Shown: in pieces, positions 35,639-46,138 of the stretch
Position numbering within the stretch: the first letter of the stretch is position 1
Layout of the letters: every line of letters starts with the position of its first letter
NCBI GenBank assembly: GCA_021292105.1
Contig: CM037864.1
Span: forward strand, 41,282,514 to 41,346,513
Source of the DNA: Anadara kagoshimensis
Lineage: Eukaryota > Mollusca > Bivalvia > Arcoida > Arcidae
DNA length: 64,000 bases
Direction of reading: 5' to 3'
Translations under genes and position numbers: made by a program
The notes under the pieces: model-generated
Databases searched by the model: none
What the model saw: only the letters and a program-made list of their open reading frames with translations
What the model was told of the DNA's origin: nothing

Positions 35639-36961
35639 CAGTGCAACTTCCGAAAACCGGCCGCCCGTGGGACCGAGGAATTTGGCCGGTTTTCAGAGGG
35701 ACCGGTATTTAGAGGGCCTATGAATCTGGTAGGTCCGATCCGGTCCGAATCTCATCCATTTCCGAAATTTATCAAACTATGTTTTGACATTTAAACGTTA
35801 ATGTCCGTGGATTAAATTTAGCATTGATCTGAAATTCCGTTCTTGATTTTATAAAGTAACTTTAGTTTAAATCTAAAACTAAACATCTGACAGATTAATA
35901 CTTACAACTGCAGTTCTCAAAATGTATATTGTAATTGGCTGCCTGTGTTGACGCGCTCCGTAAGTGGGAGGTCGTGGTTTCGATCCCCGTCCGGGTCTGA
36001 CCCAAGACTTGAAAGTGGGTAGTGACTGTTCTTTCGCCAAGCACTCGGCATTACGAAATGAAAGTCACGGTTCTTTCAGATGGGAAATTAAAATAAACGA
36101 GGTCCCGTGTCACGGTGGGCTTGGCACGCTAAAAGAACCCTGCTGTATAATGCTATCAGTGCCTATTGCTGGCGACGTCTCGATATAAGTGAAATATTCT
36201 GAGACGTTAAACACCATTACTCAACTCTCAACTCATCATCTGCCTGTGTTGACAAGGTGCACGAGGTATGGCCAGTTTCCGGATCGTGGTGACAGGAACG
36301 TTTTGATATTAAATAGTAAAAATTATTCTTGAAAGTTTCACATTTAAAAAAATATTTTAGTGACAGAATCTACTGATTTATTTGGATAAAGAAAATTTCT
36401 TAAATATTTCCGCACCGCATAATAAAACGTTCCGATCACCATGATCAGGTAACCAATGACCTAATTCAAGTGAGGAGTACTCTATAGGTAGAAATCTCGA
36501 AATGATGAAAAACTAAGAATATCATTTAAAACACATTTATTAAACTCACAAAAAAAAAACAAATAATAATAATAAACAAAATACAAATGTAAATAAAATA
36601 AACGCAGGTTTATCATACACTTTTTCATCAGCATGAAAGCACTAGATTAAAACCAGTACAGCATGTGTACATTATGACACGCTGTTATTTCAGTGATTAG
36701 ATTAACTGACAAGAGAAAATCGCTTTCCGTTACGGTTCAATGATGCATTGCGACACCCGACGGTCGGTTTTTGGAGGTAAATTATTGAGATGTAACGTAA
36801 ATTTGGCACTTAAAAAAGGCCGGTATTCGGAATTCAGAGGGGCCGGTTTATGGAAGTTTTTTAAATATAAACAAAGAAGTATAAATTCGGGACCGGCCCC
36901 GCGTGTTCGGTATACAGAGGTGATCGGTTTTCGGAAGGGCCGGTTTTCGGAAGTTGCACTG
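35639..36961. mobile_element. 1.3-kb pogo/Tigger-type TIR element with nested SINE
   Basis: The ends are perfect 24-bp inverted repeats (CAGTGCAACTTCCGAAAACC... and its complement) flanked by TA. Subterminal GGCCGGT/TTCGGA motifs recur at both ends. No transposase reading frame of useful length is seen; the 88-codon frame near 36740 runs into the right end. Without the SINE and its duplicated site it is about 1.02 kb. Confidence 0.92.
35939..36253 (+). mobile_element. SINE family A with 14-bp target duplication
   Basis: CTGCCTGTGTTGAC flanks it at 35939-35952 and 36240-36253. The insert is truncated at the 5' end (starts GCGCTCCGTAAGTGGGAGGT) and keeps a B-box-like GTTTCGATCCCC, the body (GCCAAGCACTCGGCATTACG, CGATATAAGTGAAATATTCT) and a CTCAACTC tail. 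It lies inside the TIR element 35639-36961. Confidence 0.93.
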
Positions 36962-37046
36962 TATTACGTCAATCCAATAACAGCCACTTCTACACAGACA
37001 AGGTAACCTTTGCAGACATATAGACGCCCACAAACACTATACCAGT

Positions 37047-37066
37047 AAATAAAATAAAATAAAATA
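37047..37066. repeat. (AAAAT)n microsatellite
   Basis: Four AAAAT units. Confidence 0.9.
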
Positions 37067-37089
37067 GGCTTAAGAACTCAGGGAAGCCA

Positions 37090-37387
37090 AATAATGGCAA
37101 ATATCACATCAGATTTTTTCCTCCTATGATAGGTTTCAGAAAAGATGTTTTTTTGCACCTGTATGTCACCTTTGACCTTGTTTTTGGTAGCCATGGAAAT
37201 AGCACAAACAATTCTGAAATGCATTTGTCAAGACATGCTTGGATGACCAAACATCACTGAAATCTGTCCAGTAATTTCAGAGGAAAAGTTGAAATGTTTG
37301 TTACTCACACCACCACACACACAGACACATATGCATGTTATGCCATTCCATAAGCTCACATGACCTTTGGCCAGGTGAGCTAAAATT
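37090..37387 (+). mobile_element. Relic right end of a hairpin-ended element
   Basis: TGTCACCTTTGACCTTG, CTGTCCAGTAATTTCAGAGG then AAAAGTTGAAATG, a short CAC/CA-rich stretch, and a hairpin at 37353-37381 (AGCTCAC...GTGAGCT) followed by TAAAA. This is the same order as the right end at 24600-24785, but diverged. The left part is missing. Confidence 0.6.
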
Positions 37388-38053
37388 GATCCAATGATAA
37401 AACAGTGAAATGTGAAGATGTCTTAAACCAAGATATAAATCATAAGAAGAAAACTATGTAGACAAATTAATGTCTCTCTGCTAGAGTCAATCATTACAAT
37501 CTTTGATAACTTATACTACACCACTGTCCACCCTCCCACTTCTCTTTACAATAACATCTTTTACTTTTTACATATCTTCCAACTCAACCTTGCTGATAAA
37601 CTTTATATGAAACAATTCAGAATCTGTTTTCAGTGGGATGTTAATACTTTAATGAAACAGTCAGGAAGTATTGGTATCTTATAGAGATTTCCTCGTGACT
37701 TTCTGAAAATAACTGATGGATAAAGATAGAAATCTTTTTATGATTCTTCAGGTATAGATTCAAGCTCTTCCTAATACTTTTTATACATAGTGGTTGTGTT
37801 TGTGTTATATAGGAGTTTGTTTTTTTTTTAATACCAGTATTCAACTTCTTGAATCCAAAAGATAAAATTACTGTTATGATCAAATAATGGGTTCTATTTA
37901 AGTATGGTATTTATGTATATGATGTTTCAGATGTTAAATCTCTACTTTGTTCTACTGTTTAACAGTTTAAAGTTCTCAGTCTCTAACCTCAATTCTAGTT
38001 TTATTTAAGCCAATACTGCTCAACTTTCAAATGTCTTCAACAGGTAGTTACCA

Positions 38054-38355
38054 CAGTGATTTTGTTACATTTATTTTTTTGAAAACAACTTTCTGCCTTT
38101 TAGATTGAGAAAATTGAAGTTCTGAGATCAAGGAAACTGCTGGCAATATCTATAGTACCTTTATTACAAAGACACTATATTGTGGTACTATTTAATATTT
38201 TGTGGATAAGGACAACTAGATTAAAATTAAAATTGTTTTCAGAGCATCACTTTTGTCTTGGGAAATTTTAATGGACAAATTGGGAATTTTAGTCATTTTT
38301 CCTAAGGGGAAACTTTCTTTATTTGGTAGTAATTTCAAGCAAACAAAATCAGTGT
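38054..38355 (+). mobile_element. 305-bp MITE, copy 2
   Basis: It begins CAGTGATTTTGTTACATTTA and ends AAACAAAATCAGTG, with the same interior blocks as the copies at 31858 and 61532. It ends 13 bp from the exon-derived satellite. Confidence 0.85.
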
Positions 38356-38368
38356 ACAAAAATAAAGA

Positions 38369-40428
38369 TTATGTTTTATTTACTTACTTCTGGCTTTGTG
38401 TGGTTTTTTAGAGGTGGGTTGCCATCGTATCTCCGTCATATCAGGGTTTATTATGTTTTATTTACTTACTTCTGGCTTTATGTGGTTTTTTAGAGGTGGG
38501 TTGCCATCGTATCTCCGTCATATCAGGGTTTATTATGTTTTATTTACTTACTTCTGGCTTTATGTGGTTTTTTAGAGGTGGGTTGCCATCGTATCTCCGT
38601 CATATCAGGGTTTATTATGTTTTATTTACTTACTTCTGGCTTTATGTGGTTTTTTAGAGGTGGGTTGCCATCGTATCTCCGTCATATCAGGGTTTATTAT
38701 GTTTCATTTTACTTACTTCTGGCTTTATGTGGTTTTTTAGAGGTGGGTTGCCATCGTATCTCCGTCATATCAGGGTTTATTATGTTTCATTTTACTTACT
38801 TCTGGCTTTATGTGGTTTTTTAGAGGTGGGTTGCCATCGTATCTCCGTCATATCAGGGTTTATTATGTTTTATTTACTTACTTCTGGCTTTATGTGGTTT
38901 TTTTAGAGGTGGGTTGCCATCGTATCTCCGTCATATCAGGGTTTATTATGTTTTATTTACTTACTTCTGGCTTTATGTGGTTTTTTAGAGGTGGGTTGCC
39001 ATCGTATCTCCGTCATATCAGGGTTTATTATGTTTTATTTACTTACTTCTGGCTTTATGTGGTTTTTTAGAGGTGGGTTGCCATCGTATCTCCGTCATAT
39101 CAGGGTTTATTATGTTTTATTTACTTACTTCTGGCTTTATGTGGTTTTTTAGAGGTGGGTTGCCATCGTATCTCCGTCATATCAGGGTTTATTATGTTTC
39201 ATTTTACTTACTTCTGGCTTTATGTGGTTTTTTAGAGGTGGGTTGCCATCGTATCTCCGTCATATCAGGGTTTATTATGTTTTATTTACTTACTTCTGGC
39301 TTTATGTGGTTTTTTAGAGGTGGGTTGCCATCGTATCTCCGTCATATCAGGGTTTATTATGTTTCATTTTACTTACTTCTGGCTTTATGTGGTTTTTTAG
39401 AGGTGGGTTGCCATCGTATCTCCGTCATATCAGGGTTTATTATGTTTCATTTTACTTACTTCTGGCTTTATGTGGTTTTTTAGAGGTGGGTTGCCATCGT
39501 ATCTCCGTCATATCAGGGTTTATTATGTTTTATTTACTTACTTCTGGCTCTATGTGGTTTTTTAGAGGTGGGTTGCCATCGTATCTCCGTCATATCAGGG
39601 TTTATTATGTTTTATTTACTTACTTCTGGCTTTATGTGGTTTTTTAGAGGTGGGTTGCCATCGTATCTCCGTCATATCAGGGTTTATTATGTTTTATTTA
39701 CTTACTTCTGGCTTTATGTGGTTTTTTAGAGGTGGGTTGCCATCGTATCTCCGTCATATCAGGGTTTATTATGTTTTATTTACTTACTTCTGGCTTTATG
39801 TGGTTTTTTAGAGGTGGGTTGCCATCGTATCTCCGTCATATCAGGGTTTATTATGTTTCATTTTACTTACTTCTGGCTTTATGTGGTTTTTTAGAGGTGG
39901 GTTGCCATCGTATCTCCGTCATATCAGGGTTTATTATGTTTTATTTACTTACTTCTGGCTTTATGTGGTTTTTTAGAGGTGGGTTGCCATCGTATCTCCG
40001 TCATATCAGGGTTTATTATGTTTTATTTACTTACTTCTGGCTTTATGTGGTTTTTTAGAGGTGGGTTGCCATCGTATCTCCGTCATATCAGGGTTTATTA
40101 TGTTTTATTTTACTTACTTCTGGCTTTGTGTGGTTTTTTAGAGGTGGGTTGCCATCGTATCTCCGTCATATCAGGGTTTATTATGTTTTATTTACTTACT
40201 TCTGGCTTTATGTGGTTTTTTAGAGGTGGGTTGCCATCGTATCTCCGTCATATCAGGGTTTATTATGTTTTATTTTACTTACTTCTGGCTTTGTGTGGTT
40301 TTTTAGAGGTGGGTTGCCATCGTATCTCCGTCATATCAGGGTTTATTATGTTTTATTTTACTTACTTCTGGCTTTGTGTGGTTTTTTAGAGGTGGGTTGC
40401 CATCGTATCTCCGTCATATCAGGGTTTA
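38369..40428 (-). repeat. Satellite of 25 units derived from an exon-intron boundary
   Basis: Twenty-five tandem units of 82 bp (83 in several). Read on the minus strand, each unit is the last 63 bp of the PLC-like exon (encoding NPDMTEIRWQPTSKKPHKAR plus one base), the donor GTAAGT, then about 13 more intron bases. The rightmost unit (exon part 40366-40428) is the real exon end; the other 24 lie in the intron. The exon-derived part is almost invariant. The variants I saw are a CAC/CAT synonymous difference in the His codon, one Lys-to-Arg change (near 39550), one extra A in the Lys run (near 38900) and an extra T on the plus strand in the intron part. The outermost units (first, and 24th-25th from the left) carry CAC while most interior units carry CAT, suggesting that inner units spread from a derived copy. 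A 305-bp MITE ends 13 bp to the left. Confidence 0.95.
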
Positions 40429-40515
40429 ACGTAAATATTCTATGGTATTGTCTACTATTAGATCTAACTTTTATTAATTCACTGCCACTCTGCATATATT
40501 GTAAACAATCTTGAG
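40366..40515 (-). CDS. PLCL-like: PLC-like protein exon: N-terminal half of PH domain
   Basis: A minus-strand exon of 150 bp, phase 1 at both ends. The acceptor is a long T-run then CTGTTTACAG, and the donor is AA|GTAAGT. It encodes QDCLQYMQSGSELIKVRSNS, then RQYHRIFTLNPDMTEIRWQP, then TSKKPHKAR. From memory this matches the start of the PLCL/PRIP PH domain (C-x-Y-M-Q-x-G-x-E-L-x-K-V-R-x-N-S-R-x-Y-x-R-x-F-T-L, then R-W-x-P-x-K-K). The basic K-V-R...R cluster sits where this PH family binds inositol phosphates. PLC-eta and PLC-delta share the fold, but in my reading they lack the R-x-N-S-R-x-Y-x-R spacing. The 3' 63 bp of this exon, with its donor, is the founder of the 25-unit satellite next to it (38369-40428). 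The exon itself contains the rightmost unit and is intact. Confidence 0.93.
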
Positions 40516-41023
40516 CTGTAAACAGAAAAAAAATAAAATATATTAAATTTTGAGTTAAAAAAAGCATAAAAGAAAATATAAACAATTTTCATCTATAAAA
40601 GAAAATGTTAACAATTTTGAGCTATAAACAGAAAAAAATAAAATAAACAAATGTAAAAACTACAATAAGTTATAAGATGTTTTGTACAATACGCATCATC
40701 TGAAAATTATGGTCACACCTTCTTTATTTACATCTATCAAGTTTTTATGACATATAAACAAACAAAGAAATAAATTCACAGATGGTGTAAATGGAGATAG
40801 AAATAAGACATCGGTAAACAAAATGTCAAGTATTTTATGTATTTATATATCATCAAAAAATATGGACACACCTTCCTGAAGGAATTTCAAATTTTTATGA
40901 TCTAAGATCAAAAAAAAAACCATTAACATCACTTTTCACAGATGTTATACACTCAGAAATTTATAACATGTTGTAACATACAAAAACATACATTTATTGA
41001 TGAACAAAATAATATGACCACAT

Positions 41024-41160
41024 GAAGTAATAGTGTTTTATGCCCCAGTCAAAATTCTTTTCACTCAGAATCAAGAGGATGAGATCCAAGATGGTGGAAG
41101 AAACCAGAATGCAAAGAGAAAGTCTTCAACGACGATACTAACAAAATTTTCATACAGGTT
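41024..41160 (-). mobile_element. SINE family B copy, head missing
   Basis: ATGAAGTAATAGTGTTTTAT then GCCCCAGTCAAAATTCTTTT, GATGGTGGAAGAAACCAGAA, GAGAAAGTCTTCAACGA. Confidence 0.75.
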
Positions 41161-42220
41161 GTTAGGGGATAAGAACTTAAAACTCTTGATCTAAAGCTTG
41201 AGCATTTATTGACCAATTTAAGAACCATTGTCTGTTGCAAACAAGTGATAACTTTACTTAAACTACAAATCTCAACTCTACATGTAGTAATGATGATGTG
41301 GATTTTCATTTAACTAGACTGTGGCAATCAAAATTCTTAAGCAAAAGGTTTTAATGTTCTAATATATTAGCTAAATATAGGACCTTCATTCATTCTAGAG
41401 AAGAGCAAGCAAATTCAGTAGGAAAAAAAAACCCTGCCAGTTGGTACGTTTTTATGATTTGCACTTATGTTCATAAGACCAAAACTTTTGAAAATTGAGG
41501 AAACCAACCTGAGTTAACAATATGTGCATTTCCTATCAATGTTGATCCTCTGCTAGAATTACTCTAGACAAGGGGGAACAAAAATGCTTTTTAAAGCTTC
41601 ACCTTAAGCTGGTGAAGTCTTGTGAAACATTCCCTGACTGGTATATTTTACCATTCTATATGACTATAGTATTTCAATAAAATGCGTTAAAGTCTTCTTG
41701 ATTGAAACATTAGACTCTTCCGAAACAAATATCAGAGTCCATTAGTATGGACTACATTGTGAATGTCAATTCCTCTAAAATACATTGATTTAACAATTCT
41801 AGAAACCTTAACACAATTCTCTAAGTGTGTGACCTTGTTTTACTTTCAGCATAATTTCAGGAAGCAATATCCAGACTATTAAGAACAATGTACTCATTTA
41901 AAGTATTGACAGTGTGTGGCCTTCTTTCACTTTTATCATGCTTTTATAAGAAGTACAAGAATAATGTTTTATTCCTAAAGCTTTCATTCAGCAAAGTGTT
42001 TGTAAGCACCTTGTCAAAACTCATCAGACCAAAATAGATTTAGACTAATTTCGAAGTCAATTAGAGCTAGAATAACTGTTACACAAACTAAAATGTACAG
42101 AGAAATGACAGACTATTAACAGGTTACAGACATAACCATTAGATCATATATAAACTTCTATGTAACCTCTGATCATCCCCTCACAGTAACAGACAATTTC
42201 TATATAACCCTCAAAACATT

Positions 42221-42547
42221 GGTATACTGGAAAACATGGACTGGACTCTGGACAGGACTACGACTCTAGACCTGGACCTTGATTTGGACTTGGATTCTGA
42301 ATTTGGTCTGGATTTGGATAAATCGAAAAATGTCATATAGTGCATAGCTTTGTTAATTGACAGTAATCAAATTATATCCAGTGGTGATATTGAGGCAATG
42401 ACTAACAAGCAAAGATATAAATGGTTAAATAGTATTTTTAGTCAAAGTCTAGAGTGCAAGTCTAGGGTCTTTTCCAGAGTCTGAGCCCTGACAGAGTCCA
42501 AACCTAGAGATCAATTCCAGAAACCAGTCCAGGTTTTCCATTATACC
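42221..42547. mobile_element. Foldback/MITE-like imperfect palindrome
   Basis: GGTATACTGGAAAACATGGA then CTGG (left) matches the complement of the right end at 22 of 24 positions. Weaker complementarity (GGACTCT/AGAGTCC, TCTAGAC/GTCTAGAG-type words) continues inward for about 100 bp on each side. Confidence 0.7.
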
Positions 42548-42896
42548 CTAGACATCATCTTTAGACTAACAAGCCACTTGAGATATACTATAGTATACCT
42601 GAGAGAAACCAGAGTAAAGATAATGCGTTTTATCAATCATTAACTTAACTTGTATCATTTCTGACACCTGTTGTAATAGTACTACCTATATATCTATATA
42701 GTAAATTATAGGTTCTGCAAAATTTGTCTGTATGTCATAACAACCGATCAAATACAATCAGAATATGTCAGCAAAGGAATGTTTGTTGCTAATAATAAAA
42801 ACTACCAAATTACAAAATAGTAACTTGGTAAGGTCAAAGTTACTCATCCTGCCTGAAATAGTACATCTAACCTTGAAACCAAAATATTCAAAACAA

Positions 42897-43040
42897 AAGG
42901 AAGTGCTTACCATTCCAGCACACCCCATTCACTTTTTGTTTGAAATTCAAATGCTAAACAAATTTGCCAGTTTTCAAAGTTTTCACACTGCTTTTGTGAT
43001 TGTGATTGGAACATGGACTTGTATGTTTGTGTATGACTTT
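42897..43040 (+). repeat. Dispersed repeat 'CTTCCAGAGCAC', copy 2
   Basis: AGTGCTTACCATTCCAGCAC, TTTGCCAGTTTTCAAAG, TTTTGTGATTGTGATTGGAA then ACTTGTATGTTTGTGTATG. Confidence 0.7.
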
Positions 43041-43042
43041 AT

Positions 43043-43838
43043 ATAGAAACATTTGTTGTCATTTGGTATTAGCATGATTGGGACAGCTTCAGGTGATTGC
43101 CTGTGAAAATGGCAACATTTATTATGAGATATATTTCAATGTCAAAAATGACACCAATTGCAAAGAAACATATCAGCACTACAGTGTTAGAAGGTTCCAC
43201 AAACAGAAGAGTTCTGGTATTGCTGTCACCATTATAAACATAAAAAGTCAGCACTGTCATTACAACATTGTTGACAAGTACAATATAATTATCTTTGATA
43301 TATATATATGAGAACTTTCAAGCCTAAATTAAATCAGTCATTGCAATTTTCCTCATATGTTTGTGTATAATTTTATATAGAAACATTTGTTGTCATTTTG
43401 TATTAGCATGATTAGGACAGCTTCATCTGTGAAAAAGGCGATTGCCTGTGAAAATGGCAACATGTTTGGATGTCAAAAATGACACCATTGCAAAGAAACA
43501 TGTAAGCACTATAGTATTAAAAGGTTTCACAAACAGAAGAGTTCTGGTATTGCTGTCACCTTTATAACCATAAAAAGTCAGCATTGTATGATTGCACTTT
43601 TTGTTCTTTATGATAATGGAAACATGTTGTCTTGAAAGATTGGGGAAATGTTTAGTCTGATGCTGGTTTTTTGTCACTTTTCCCCCAGATAAAATATATA
43701 TTATCAAGGATATTGCAAACTTATCAAAGCCCTCAAGAAGTTTTGTGGCTGTCATTACAACATTGTTGACAAGTACAATATCATTATCTTGAATATATAT
43801 ATGAGAACTTTCAAGCCTAAATTAAATCAGTCATTGCT
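43043..43838. repeat. Tandem segmental duplication at 43 kb
   Basis: Copy 1 (43043-43345) and copy 2 (43376-43838) both run from ATAGAAACATTTGTTGTCAT through AACAGAAGAGTTCTGGTATT to CAAGCCTAAATTAAATCAGT. Copy 2 has about 160 extra bp (about 43587-43748). The pair lies between two 'CTTCCAGAGCAC' repeats. Confidence 0.88.
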
Positions 43839-43974
43839 TTTTTCGTCATAAACAATCAACTTGAGCAATAACTATGACGTCATTAACAACCTATAGTTAC
43901 CAATCATTCTTGAAAAGTCCCTTGAAGGATGAAAACGTTAGAATTAAATAAGTATACTTTTCTTGGGAATTACT

Positions 43975-44215
43975 TTAATATATTGACATCCCATACTTCC
44001 ATATTCCTTTCATTTTCAATTTTGATTACATGTATGGCAGGTATAATTAGCTAAACAGGAGGTTCTTACCCTTCCAGAGAACCAAGCCTCACTTCCCTGG
44101 GGAAGTTCAGGTGTTTTCTTTGCCAGTTTTCAAAGGGTTTTTTTTTTCTTTGTTTTTTTTTTTTTTTTTTTTTTTTTTTTTGATTGTGATTTGAAAATGG
44201 AATGGTATGTTTGTT
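43975..44215 (+). repeat. Dispersed repeat 'CTTCCAGAGCAC', copy 3, with poly-T
   Basis: TTGACATCCCATACTTCCAT, TTAGCTAAACAGGAGGTTCT then TACCCTTCCAGAG, TTTGCCAGTTTTCAAAG. A T-tract (44138-44181) is expanded within the repeat. Confidence 0.75.
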
Positions 44216-44399
44216 TTTCATTAAAAATATTAACTTTCAATTAAACAAAATATTGATATATTACTGGTGTGGAGAAGTATTTATCATTAACATTTAATCA
44301 TCAGTTATCTGACTGTTATTATTCTGGGTAATACTGATCTCCCTCAATCTGAAGAAACTACACTCCAAGACAAGAAGACACTTTACAAATGAAATCAAG

Positions 44400-44522
44400 T
44401 TATAAATGTGTTTAAATATGTTATCAATGTGTTTCAATACAGATGATATACAGTTATTAATATGTTTCAATACAGATATACAGTTATTAATGTGTTTAAA
44501 TACAGATGATATACAGTTATTT
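44400..44522. repeat. About 38-bp tandem repeat, three copies
   Basis: AATGTGTTTCAATACAGATG then ATATACAGTTATT recurs, the middle copy slightly shorter. Confidence 0.8.
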
Positions 44523-44952
44523 GCTTATCAGAAATTTAAAAATACAAATTATGTCTTGTAAGATTCTGAGAACATTGGAAAACATTCATTTAACCTAATT
44601 AATGTGTTTGCAAAAAAAGATAAACAGGGTTTTAACTTGTAAATGCTACAGATTTCAATGCAATATCTAAACAATCAGTGGATTTGCAAAATTGTTTTAA
44701 CATGTACAATTTAAACATAAATGCAATGCTGTTTCAATCAATGCTATCACTGTTGTTCACATTGGCACAAACATTTTTGTTTGAACCTTTTTTCCCAAGC
44801 TATAATTGATAGGAAAATAAAATTTGCCATATGCTATGAACAAATTTTCAATTCGTCCACCCAAAGACATTCTACAATAAATTTGGTTCTAAATGAATCC
44901 CCAGCACTCTCAAACAAGAAGATTAAAATTCTAAGGATGCATACAGAAATGT

Positions 44953-44992
44953 GCACACACACACACACAACACACACACACACACACACACA
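44953..44992. repeat. (CA)n microsatellite
   Basis: About 19 CA units with one interruption; small frames of His-Thr repeats here are not genes. Confidence 0.95.
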
Positions 44993-45901
44993 TGCCGTGA
45001 CACAAGCTTTAGTAAGGAGGTAAGCAAACAAAACAAAGACAAGGTTGTAAAACACCATCTAATCATTATGTATGGCTGGGACTTTACAGATGACCTTAGG
45101 TGGTATAGAAGAGATAGACTGTGGTGGGATTGACTTAACTAACTTACTGGTACATTTATATAGATCTGTTAAGGAGAAGATGAGATCATTTTGTTGTATC
45201 AATCTTACACTCTGTATTTACTATAACAACATTACATAAGACAAATGATACTCCTTGTTACATTCTACTATAAACAGATAATCATTATGTTTGTACTCTT
45301 ATAAACCAACGAAAATAAACCTAAAGTAATTACTGGTAATATGGCTGATGGAATGGTAAAGCACATGTACAGCTACAATAAGCAACAGTGTAGGTTTAAC
45401 CAATTAGACTGATGTGACAATAAGCAACAGTTACATCTGACTTTAGGTTTTTACACTGTATCATAATTAACATGACTTAATTATTAAGGAATTTATAAAA
45501 GCAGGGGTCTAGTTGCCCATGGCACCTAAAAAGTCTGAGACCCCTTGTTTTAGCTATTCATTACTATTGCAAATTCTTTTCTGAAATCAGCTAGGCCCCA
45601 AACTCAAATAGATAAGTTTAGAGTTGAACTGTATTTCTTCCTCAAAGACTATGATATATGAACCTTCATAATTCAAGTCCAAATGCCTACAAACGTCATT
45701 TTTAAGAGTAACATAAATAGTATTAACTGTATTTAAAATCTTCTTAATTAACTTTTTTATGAAGATCACATTTAAGAATAGCAAAAGGCACACAATGTGT
45801 GAGGAAAAGCAAAGGTGAGCACTGGCTTTGAAAACCTAGGAAATAAACTGTTCACATACGTCAGATTTTAGATTTAGGAGCAAGTTGTTATGAAAATTAA
45901 T

Positions 45902-46138
45902 AGGCAAAACACTCAGTATTAAGAAATGAAAGTCATGAGCCCTTTGGTAGAGACCTTAAAAACCAATGACCATTGTTATGCCTACCATCACAAAAGGTGT
46001 GACATGCTAAAGAACTTTCACTGCACATTGTTCTGATTGCATTGTAAAGATAAAAATTTCTACCACTTCACCTACTGCTGATGATATCCCAATATAAGTA
46101 AATTATTCTTGACCATTTAATCAATCAATCAATCAATC
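45902..46138 (+). mobile_element. SINE family A copy, 5' truncated
   Basis: GCAAAACACTCAGTATTAAG, AATGAAAGTCATGAGCCCTT, GTGACATGCTAAAGAACTTT, CCAATATAAGTAAATTATTC, then a CAATCAATCAATC tail. Confidence 0.82.

Larger units (their letters stand above)
17349..40365 (-). other. Intron 2 of the PLC-like gene, about 23.0 kb
   Basis: It lies between two phase-1 exons whose frames join correctly. The content is transposable elements, tandem duplications and the exon-derived satellite. The stretches 17700-18310, 20250-20985, 24880-25560, 25690-27000, 27550-28580, 28770-29690, 30250-31440, 32170-33616, 34080-35440 and 37390-38050 show no gene and no repeat I can name. No additional exon is recognised. 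Confidence 0.75.

Noticed and set aside
36740..37006. 88-codon plus-strand frame within the 1.3-kb TIR element, possibly a transposase piece
   Set aside because: It overlaps the right inverted end and shows no DDE or DNA-binding motif.
38578..40514. Plus-strand open frames of 73-136 codons with MGCHRISVISGF- and SYLRHIRVYY-type repeats
   Set aside because: They are all shifted readings of the 82-bp satellite on the strand opposite to the real exon. Three frames are partly open only because the unit length is not a multiple of three.
44721..45133. Frames containing His-Thr or Val-Cys repeats
   Set aside because: They come from the CA microsatellite at 44953-44992.
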